From Thiomonas arsenitoxydans (lineage in GTDB: Bacteria > Pseudomonadota > Gammaproteobacteria > Burkholderiales > Burkholderiaceae_C), in assembly GCF_000253115.1 (NCBI RefSeq), contig NC_014145.1:806001-870000 (forward strand): a stretch of DNA of 64,000 bases, read 5' to 3'. The notes beneath the pieces were generated by a model, which worked only from the letters and a program-made list of their open reading frames with translations, was not told the origin of the DNA and ran no database searches. Of this stretch, positions 1 through 6,196 are shown piece by piece. The translations under genes were made by a program, and so were the position numbers. Positions within the stretch are counted from its first letter, which is position 1. Every line of letters starts with the position of its first letter.

Positions 1-311
1 ATCAGCGCGCCGGTGGCGGTGGTGGGTTCGTTCTCGCCGCCTACGGTGGCGTAGGTGTACTTGTAGACTGTCACGCCGCAAACCGGGGCGCCGATGAGCT
101 GCTGCACCCCGCTGGGGTAGCGGCCCATCCAGTGGCTCGACGTGGCAATGGTGTTGGTCGAGATCGCCGCGGTGGGCGTGGCGCTGGCTGAAACCAGGGT
201 GTCAGCCGAGCCGGTGGTGGGGGTGGGCGTGCCGCCACCGCCACCGCAGGCCGCGAGCAGCAGGGCGCTGGAACTGACGGCCAGGGCCGTCTTCAGCGAG
301 AAGGTGTGCAT
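1..311 (-). CDS. Lipoprotein alpha/beta hydrolase (lipase-like), 5' part only
   Basis: The gene starts at the ATG complementary to 309-311 and runs off the left edge, so about 103 codons are visible. The N-terminus is a lipoprotein signal: a short basic start, a hydrophobic stretch and the lipobox LLAAC with the lipid-bearing Cys at residue 22, followed by a glycine run and a Ser/Thr/Pro linker. After about residue 70 the sequence (GVTVYKYTYATVGG, then TTATGALI) resembles the start of secreted alpha/beta hydrolases of Burkholderiales, where a short conserved region precedes the catalytic core. The nucleophile elbow lies outside the window, so enzymatic activity is inferred only from this N-terminal resemblance. 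A GAACG-CT-CGTTC palindrome lies about 50 bp upstream. Confidence 0.6.
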   Translation of the reverse strand, partial: MHTFSLKTALAVSSSALLLAACGGGGGTPTPTTGSADTLVSASATPTAAISTNTIATSSHWMGRYPSGVQQLIGAPVCGVTVYKYTYATVGGENEPTTATGAL

Positions 312-363
312 GGGTTGTCTCCGTCGTCTGGCCGTGTCGCGGCCTTAGATTTATCTGGAAATC

Positions 364-375
364 GAACGCTCGTTC
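364..375. promoter_or_regulatory. Candidate operator palindrome (TetR-like)
   Basis: A 12-bp palindrome with arms GAACG and CGTTC around CT, followed by a T-run, lies in the 235-bp spacer between the hydrolase gene (reverse) and the SQR-like gene (forward). Short palindromes of this look are common operators of TetR-family repressors. No regulator gene is adjacent, so the assignment is a guess from form and position. Confidence 0.2.
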
Positions 376-546
376 TTTTTTGATAATTCTCCGCTTCTCC
401 AGAGCACGTCAACGGTATTTACAAAGCGTTTCAGAAGCGGTGGGGCAGCCCGGGCAGCGGACCCTTTGGCTCTGACAATTCACAAGCCCGAGCGGCCATG
501 CCGGGCCTATGCTTCACACTTGTCGTATTCGCAGAGCCCCTTCATC

Positions 547-1683
547 ATGTCTGACCATTTTGTTGTACTCGGCGCGGGCTTTGCCGCCCTCACCGCGGCG
601 CGCACCTTGCGCTCCAAGGCGCCGCAGGCGCGTATCACTCTGGTGGCGCACAAGGCCGAGTTCGTCTATCTGCCCAGCCTGATCTGGGTGCCCACGGGGG
701 TGCGCAAGAGCAGCGATCTGGTCATCGACCTGGCGCCGTTTTTGCACAAGCACCGCATCGACTTTCTCGCCGCCGAAGTGACCGGGCTGCAAGACGGCGG
801 GCGCACGGTGCTGACGACCGGCGGGCCGGTGGAGAACGACGGCCTGATCATCGCCACGGGCGGGCGCTTCATCAAAAAGCTGCCGGGCATTGAGCACGCC
901 ATCGCGCTGTGCGAGGGCGTGGCGGCGGCGGAAAAAATCCGCGAGCGGCTGCTGGCGATGGACAGCGGGCGCATCGCCTGCGGCTTTGGCGGCAACCCGC
1001 AGGAGCCCACGGCGGCGCGCGGCGGGCCGATGTTCGAGCTGCTGTTCGGCATCGACACCTGGCTGCGCCGCCAGCGCAAACGCGACAAGGTGGAACTGGT
1101 GTTTTTCAACGCCTCGGACAAACCCGGCCAACGCCTGGGCGAGCGCGCCGTGACCAATCTGCTGTCGCACATGGCCAAGCGCCGCATCGACACCCATCTG
1201 GGCCACAAGCCGCTGCGCATGTCGCCCGAAGGGGTGGAGACCGAGGGCGGCCTGGTCAAGGCCGATCTCATTCTGTTCATGCCCGGCATGACAGGGCCGA
1301 GCTGGACGCACAACTCCGAGCTGCCGCGCTCGCCCGGCGGCTTCATTCAGGCGGACGCGCATTGCGCCGTGCCCGGTTTCGAGCGGGTGTTCGTCGCCGG
1401 AGATGCCGGCAGCTATCCCGGCCCAGACTGGCTGCCCAAGCAGGCGCACATGGCGGACCTGCAGGCCAAGGCCGCTGCCGAGAATCTGCTGCTGGTGATG
1501 CAAGGCCAGCCTGCGCAGCATGTGCCCAAGGCCGAGTTGGTGTGCATCGTCGATACCGTGGACAGCGGCATTTTGGTGTTCCGTGACGAGAACAAAACCA
1601 TCGTCCTGCCACCCTCTCGCGCTTTCACCTGGGCCAAGCGCTGGTTCGAGGGCAAATACCTCAAGGACTACCGCTCGGCCTAA
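547..1683 (+). CDS. Sulfide:quinone oxidoreductase-like FAD-dependent oxidoreductase
   Basis: The 378-residue protein is a two-dinucleotide-fold flavoprotein of the SQR / flavocytochrome c sulfide dehydrogenase superfamily. It starts with the FAD-binding GxGxxA pattern (VVLGAGFAALTAA, residues 7-18). An ATG-like motif (IIATGG) lies near residue 101 and the C-terminal FAD motif VAGDAG is followed by PGPDWLPKQAHMAD, a typical SQR block. Cysteines sit at residues 122 and 145, and C333 in CIVDTVDSG corresponds to the C-terminal redox cysteine of the family. SQRs oxidise sulfide to polysulfide or sulfur and reduce quinone at the membrane. The ATG at 547 was chosen because it begins exactly at the FAD fold; an open frame upstream from 466 has no family-like sequence. 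The divergent cysteine spacing means the exact substrate is uncertain. Confidence 0.7.
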   Translation: MSDHFVVLGAGFAALTAARTLRSKAPQARITLVAHKAEFVYLPSLIWVPTGVRKSSDLVIDLAPFLHKHRIDFLAAEVTGLQDGGRTVLTTGGPVENDGLIIATGGRFIKKLPGIEHAIALCEGVAAAEKIRERLLAMDSGRIACGFGGNPQEPTAARGGPMFELLFGIDTWLRRQRKRDKVELVFFNASDKPGQRLGERAVTNLLSHMAKRRIDTHLGHKPLRMSPEGVETEGGLVKADLILFMPGMTGPSWTHNSELPRSPGGFIQADAHCAVPGFERVFVAGDAGSYPGPDWLPKQAHMADLQAKAAAENLLLVMQGQPAQHVPKAELVCIVDTVDSGILVFRDENKTIVLPPSRAFTWAKRWFEGKYLKDYRSA

Positions 1684-1698
1684 TTCAGCGCAAACGAC

Positions 1699-1815
1699 CT
1701 CACCCCACCCCAACCCTCCCCACGGGGTGGGAGGGAGTTAGAAACGTCTCTCCCACCGCGTCTGGGATGGTTTGCTCCTCCCCCACTGGTGGGGGAGGTT
1801 GGGAGGGGGTGCGGG
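1699..1815. repeat. Inverted-repeat intergenic element between convergent genes
   Basis: An imperfect inverted repeat of about 25 bp (C/T-rich arm at 1699-1723, G-rich arm at 1789-1815) encloses two smaller hairpins. One is a perfect 10-bp stem with a 2-base loop at 1777-1798 (CCTCCCCCAC-TG-GTGGGGGAGG). It fills the spacer between two convergent genes, where it could act as a bidirectional transcript end. The layout is REP/MITE-like, and similar C/G-rich elements are frequent in Burkholderiales spacers. Confidence 0.5.
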
Positions 1816-1855
1816 TTTGCGCCGACTCAGTTGGCGCCAAGCCAACAGCGCCAAC

Positions 1856-2653
1856 TCACTGCGTCTTCTGGTCGATCAGCACATTGCCCAGTGCATCCTT
1901 GAGCTGCACTTCATCCACCCGCAGCAGCAACCCTTGCGTCTTGGCGTCGCCGCCGAGCACGGTGGCGAAAATGGCCATGTGAAAGTGCTGATAGTTGGCG
2001 ATGGCGTCGTCGAGGGTTTTCATCACGGCGGCATCGGCGCAGGCTAAATGGCGAAATGCTTCGGGGTGATCGTAGGTGTAGTGATACGGCGAGTTGTCGA
2101 AGTAATACCCGGCGCCGTGGATGAACAGGCGGTTGTCGATGGGGTAGTACTTGCCCTGCGGTACATAGGCGTCGAGCGCGATGTCATCGACGTCGATGCG
2201 CAGCTTGGGGTGCGCCTTGTCGAAAGCGATCATGGCGTCGACCTGCTGCTTTTCCTTCGCGCTGGCCTGCACCGGCGCGGGCGGTTCGATCATTTCGGTA
2301 TTCGGCGTGAGGATGCCGGTGTAGTTCACCGGTTGCTTGGAATACGCATAGACATAGGTCTTGAGCAGCACGGCGTTGTCCAGCTCGACAAACCCGTCGC
2401 GCTGTTTGATGGCGTGTACGCCCAGACTTTGATCGATGCGCACACGCGAGGGCGAGCCGGGCAAGTCGGTGAGCGAGGCGCTTTCCAGATTGATTTGCGT
2501 CGCCGGGGCCGAGGCGGGCTTGGCCGCAGGTTCGGCAGCCTGCGCCAGGGTATCGATGCTCAGAACGGCGCTCAGGCTCAGGGCCGAGAGTGCGGTGCCC
2601 AGCACGGTCAACTGCAACAGACGGCCGGTGCGGGAGAGTCGGGTATCAGCCAT
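1856..2653 (-). CDS. Exported protein of unknown function in the octaheme cytochrome operon
   Basis: This 265-residue protein starts at the ATG at 2653, overlapping the upstream cytochrome b stop by 8 bp, which indicates translational coupling. Residues about 10-40 form a Sec signal peptide ending in AQA before an Ala/Pro/Lys linker. The mature part has no motif I recognise. It is rich in Tyr, His and Asp in the C-terminal half (GAGYYFDNSPYHYTYDH and HLACAD), has a single Cys there and no CxxCH heme motif. The context suggests a periplasmic accessory or subunit of the octaheme cytochrome/cytochrome b complex. I cannot assign a function. Confidence 0.7.
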   Translation of the reverse strand: MADTRLSRTGRLLQLTVLGTALSALSLSAVLSIDTLAQAAEPAAKPASAPATQINLESASLTDLPGSPSRVRIDQSLGVHAIKQRDGFVELDNAVLLKTYVYAYSKQPVNYTGILTPNTEMIEPPAPVQASAKEKQQVDAMIAFDKAHPKLRIDVDDIALDAYVPQGKYYPIDNRLFIHGAGYYFDNSPYHYTYDHPEAFRHLACADAAVMKTLDDAIANYQHFHMAIFATVLGGDAKTQGLLLRVDEVQLKDALGNVLIDQKTQ

Positions 2654-3308
2654 GGTGAGGCTCCGGTTGTGCGACGCTGGAGGAGGCGGGCGCGGCCGGT
2701 TCGTCTTCATCTTCCCAGCCGGTGATCATGGCCTTGATGTAGGCGGTTGGCGGGTGCGCCGTGGTGCCCAGATAGACGTGCAGGATGAAGAACAGCAGCA
2801 TCATGTAGGCGGCTGCGGTGTGGGTGAGCGCCACCCAGTCGAGCTGCAGCCCCAGGGGCGAGAGACGAATCCAGCCATAGCTGAAAAACAGCAGCAGCAG
2901 GCCGCTGGCCCAGATGAGCGGATTGATCATCAGCTTGAGCCACAGATACGCCAGCCGCTGCAGCGGGTTGTGTTTGCGAAACGGCTCCTTGTGATACGGG
3001 TGATGCTCGCCGATGAACATGCCCCAGGCGTAATAGCGCGCCACCGTCCACAGGCTTTTCGGGCGCAGGTCGGGGATGTAGTTTTTCCATGCGCCGGTGG
3101 TGAAGTGCCAGAAGATGGCGAAAGTCCATAGGGTCATCAGCAGCCAGGCGGCGTATTCGTGGATGAGCAGCGCGTGCTCGAAATTGAAGCCGCCGAGATA
3201 GCCGTGAATCTCGAAGCCGGTGAACAGCATGGTGATGATGAGCGCGGCCTGGCTCCAGTGCCAGAAGCGCTCGAAGCGGGTGAATCTGTAAACGCGTTGT
3301 GTCGTCAT
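2646..3308 (-). CDS. Membrane cytochrome b (Ni/Fe-hydrogenase / formate dehydrogenase gamma type)
   Basis: The 220-residue protein begins with RFTRFERFWHWSQ, a signature of the four-helix di-heme cytochrome b561-type subunits that link periplasmic redox enzymes to the quinone pool. Hydrophobic helices lie near residues 18-35, 50-68, 130-148 and 162-182. Candidate heme histidines are H17, H50, H68 and later ones in the third and fourth helices (LTHTAAAYMMLLFFILHVYLG). It starts 12 bp after the octaheme cytochrome stop and overlaps the next gene, so the three form one operon. The likely role is electron exchange between quinone/quinol and the octaheme cytochrome. The C-terminus is an acidic/proline tail. 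Confidence 0.85.
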   Translation of the reverse strand: MTTQRVYRFTRFERFWHWSQAALIITMLFTGFEIHGYLGGFNFEHALLIHEYAAWLLMTLWTFAIFWHFTTGAWKNYIPDLRPKSLWTVARYYAWGMFIGEHHPYHKEPFRKHNPLQRLAYLWLKLMINPLIWASGLLLLFFSYGWIRLSPLGLQLDWVALTHTAAAYMMLLFFILHVYLGTTAHPPTAYIKAMITGWEDEDEPAAPASSSVAQPEPHHG

Positions 3309-3320
3309 GATGATGTCCTT

Positions 3321-5135
3321 TCAATGACCGCGGCGACGCAGCCACAGACCGAAGCGGATGAGGCCGTGCAGCAGCACCCCAGCCAAGGCGAGCGCGGCGA
3401 CGGTCAGGCCGATGCGTTCCAGCCAGGTGTTGTGGTCTTTCGGGCGATGCGGCATGTACACGCCGTCGATGTTTTGCAGCCGGCCGTCGCTGGCGTGGCA
3501 CTGCATGCACGACAGCGCCTGCGTCTTGGGCGCCACCATGTGCTCGATCGGCCAGTACATATCGGTCTTGACAAAGCCGTAGTGCCCTGAATACGGCAGG
3601 TGCGCGGCCTTCATGCCGGCCTCGATCGAGGTCTGCCAGTCGTAACTCATGGTGTAGGAGTCTTTGTCGAAACCGAAGGAATGAAACACCGTGAGGATGC
3701 CCGTCTGGGTGTCATACGGCTGGTTGTTGCGCATGATCTTGAACGGGAAGATCTTGGACTTGCCGTCGGTCGGGCTGCCCTCGATGGCGTTGAGCTGCAC
3801 CACGCCGTTGGTGTCTTTGAAGTCCTGCACCTTGTCGCCGACATTCATCCAGCGTTCCACGCCGTTGAACCAGCGGTACTGCGGCACCACGTTTTCCGCC
3901 CACTTGAAGCTGCCTTTGACGCCCCAGTAGGTGTTCCAGCCGTGGCTGTCGTTGATGACCAGCGGCGAGCCGTTGGGCGCGAGCTTGCCTGCGGTGGCGT
4001 AGTTCCACTCCATCTTGGTGGGCAGACCGCCGCGCGCGAACTCAGGGATGTGGCAGGTTTCGCAGGCGATGTCGCGGGTGTGCATGTTCAGCGTCGCGGC
4101 CTGAATCTGGCTGTTGAGGTCGTTGCCTTTGTGCGGCGTCTGTCCGTGGCACGACACGCAACTCGCCGCCTGGGTGTTGTGCGGGTTGCCGCGCATGAAC
4201 TGTTTGTCGCCGAACATCATGTCGGTGACGTAGCGCGAACCGCTGACATTGTGGTTCTCGGTCTTATGGCACTCCTGGCAAGAGAAGTTCAGGCCATTGG
4301 TCGCCATGTGCACGTCTTCAGCGCGCGCGGGGTTGACCAGCGAGCTGTCCATGTCGCCGTGCTTCACGCCGTCGCCGCCGCCGCCGTAGAAGTGGCACTG
4401 GCCGCAGGTGTAGCGCGTGGGCGAGCCCACATGCTGCGCAATGTTGGCGAGATTCTCCGGTTCGACGAAAGGCTTGTCGGTGCCATAGACCTCGCCGCAG
4501 CCGGGACGCACCGCGATTTTTTCCATCGCCGGATTGCCGCCGATGAACGGAATCTTGTGATAAGTCTTGGTCTGATCGTGGCACACCAGGCAGTCCACAT
4601 GATCCTGGCTGCGGTGGTCGAACGGCACGAACTTGTTCGGGTCGGTGCTGCCATAGCCCACATGGCACACGGTGCAGAACTGCTCGTTGCTGATCGGGCT
4701 GACGCAGAAGTTGTTGTAGACGTGGTTCTTGCCCACCAGTGTCTTGGTCTTGGGGTCGTAGGCCTTCCACGTCCAGTGAATGGTGGACATGACCTGCTTG
4801 GCCGCGTCGGTGTGGCAGCTCAGGCAGGCCTTGGTCACCTGCTCAGGCGAGGTGAACGGGCCCTTGAGCTGCGGAAACTGGCTGTGATCCTGCGGCATCT
4901 CCTTGCCCACATTGCCCTTCTGCACCGTGGGCACGACACTGGGCACCACATGCCAACTATCTTGCGCCGCGTCGGCGGGTTGAACTTTTACCCCGTTCTG
5001 TGCCACGAAGGTTGCGGCGTCCTGCGCCCGCGCCAAGGGGCTGAGCGCCAGTAGCCCGGCGGCTAAGAGAACGGCCTGCGCAGATCGCGCCGCGCGCGCG
5101 ATCCGGCTGTCTGCGGTTTGTCGATGGAAATCCAT
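3321..5135 (-). CDS. Octaheme c-type cytochrome, tetrathionate reductase (Otr) family
   Basis: The 604-residue protein has a signal peptide (about residues 10-35, ending ARAQD) and eight CxxCH heme motifs at about residues 103, 155, 182, 242, 287, 327, 358 and 545. The first seven are clustered and the eighth follows a 185-residue spacer, matching the octaheme tetrathionate reductase family, in which Shewanella Otr reduces tetrathionate, nitrite and hydroxylamine in vitro. A C-terminal transmembrane helix (about residues 575-595) followed by arginines anchors it to the membrane, so the hemes face the periplasm. The ATG at 5135 is chosen because it opens directly into the signal peptide. Direction of catalysis and physiological substrate (tetrathionate, another sulfur or a nitrogen compound) cannot be read from sequence. 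Confidence 0.85.
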   Translation of the reverse strand: MDFHRQTADSRIARAARSAQAVLLAAGLLALSPLARAQDAATFVAQNGVKVQPADAAQDSWHVVPSVVPTVQKGNVGKEMPQDHSQFPQLKGPFTSPEQVTKACLSCHTDAAKQVMSTIHWTWKAYDPKTKTLVGKNHVYNNFCVSPISNEQFCTVCHVGYGSTDPNKFVPFDHRSQDHVDCLVCHDQTKTYHKIPFIGGNPAMEKIAVRPGCGEVYGTDKPFVEPENLANIAQHVGSPTRYTCGQCHFYGGGGDGVKHGDMDSSLVNPARAEDVHMATNGLNFSCQECHKTENHNVSGSRYVTDMMFGDKQFMRGNPHNTQAASCVSCHGQTPHKGNDLNSQIQAATLNMHTRDIACETCHIPEFARGGLPTKMEWNYATAGKLAPNGSPLVINDSHGWNTYWGVKGSFKWAENVVPQYRWFNGVERWMNVGDKVQDFKDTNGVVQLNAIEGSPTDGKSKIFPFKIMRNNQPYDTQTGILTVFHSFGFDKDSYTMSYDWQTSIEAGMKAAHLPYSGHYGFVKTDMYWPIEHMVAPKTQALSCMQCHASDGRLQNIDGVYMPHRPKDHNTWLERIGLTVAALALAGVLLHGLIRFGLWLRRRGH

Positions 5136-5365
5136 GGCCCACACTCGTCTCGTTGGAAGAATGGGCGAGATGCTGCGCCTGCCGATGTTTGAAAAGATTG
5201 ACCGTTCGCAATCGATTTCTGGCGCCGTGCTTCGGTGAAGCCATCTCTTGATCTGGCCACACAAAAGAAAAATAAGGACACCATTAGAGACAACTAATTA
5301 CATTCAATGCGAGCTTGCGCGCGGCCAGTTTTGCGGTATCGTTTGCCGCTTCGATGGAGACCGTC

Positions 5366-6193
5366 ATGCCCCTGCTTGAGCGCACTCACGCCGCCCTGGA
5401 TCGCCTGGCCGATCTGCCGCCCCTCGGCGCGCTGCGCCGCCAGCGTGCAGAGGCCGCCTTTGCCAAAAACACCGACGCCAACCTGTTTCGCGGCGTTTAT
5501 TCCAGCTTCGACGCCGCGCAGGCCAGCGCGCCGCCCACCCGCCCGCTGGGCTATGACAACGCCGATGCGGCGGGCATGTATCTTGAGCGCATCAAGCGCA
5601 TCTACCCCAGCGACTATCCCGTCATCTTCTGGCTGCAAAAACTGTTTGCGCAGAGCCAAAGCTCGGTGTTCGATCTGGGCGGGCATATCGGCATTGGCTA
5701 CTACGGCTATCAGCGCTACCTCGACTATCCGCCGGGTCTGCGCTGGACGGTGAGCGACGTGCCCGCGGTGATGGCGCGGGGCGCAGACATCGCCCGCGAG
5801 CGCGACCCCGCGGGGCAGCTGAGCTTCAACGGCGATTTCCGCGTCGCCGAGGGTGTGGACGTGCTGCTGGCGCTGGGCGTGCTGCAGTACCTGCCCGACA
5901 CGTTGGCGCAGCGCTTGGCCACGCTGGAGCGTCCTCCGCGTCATATCATCCTCAATCTCACGCCGCTGCATGTGCTGGACAACGGCGGGCAAGACTACTT
6001 CACCCTGCAGAGCATCGGCACCGCTTTCTGCCCGTACCGCATCGCCGCCTACGCGCCGTTTCTGGAAGGCTTTACCCGCTTGGGCTACCAGATCGTCGAC
6101 CGCTGGCAAAACCCCGACAAACATTGCCACATCGCCTTCGAACCCGAGCATTCAGTCGATGTGTATCACGGGTTTTATCTGCTGCGGGGGTGA
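5366..6193 (+). CDS. SAM-dependent methyltransferase, TIGR04325 type
   Basis: The protein of about 275 residues shows the core of the TIGR04325 methyltransferase family: a glycine-rich SAM loop (VFDLGGHIGIGYYGY) near residue 100, a DVP motif after the next strand, and a conserved NLTPLH segment. Members of this family often lie in surface polysaccharide or lipid modification loci, but the target here is unknown. The ATG at 5366 has GGAG 7 bp upstream and fits best; an ATG at 5354 and a TTG at 5315 are in frame. It is divergent from the octaheme cytochrome gene and convergent with the GGDEF/EAL gene 3 bp downstream. Confidence 0.75.
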   Translation: MPLLERTHAALDRLADLPPLGALRRQRAEAAFAKNTDANLFRGVYSSFDAAQASAPPTRPLGYDNADAAGMYLERIKRIYPSDYPVIFWLQKLFAQSQSSVFDLGGHIGIGYYGYQRYLDYPPGLRWTVSDVPAVMARGADIARERDPAGQLSFNGDFRVAEGVDVLLALGVLQYLPDTLAQRLATLERPPRHIILNLTPLHVLDNGGQDYFTLQSIGTAFCPYRIAAYAPFLEGFTRLGYQIVDRWQNPDKHCHIAFEPEHSVDVYHGFYLLRG

Positions 6194-6196
6194 GTT

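Noticed and set aside
514..1713. Long reverse-strand open frame opposite the SQR-like gene
   Set aside because: It mirrors the codon-position GC bias of the forward gene, has no family-like sequence and lacks a plausible ribosome binding site.
3600..5054. 484-codon forward open frame opposite the octaheme cytochrome
   Set aside because: The reverse strand encodes eight heme motifs and a signal peptide in one frame; the forward frame is Val/His/Arg-rich shadow sequence.
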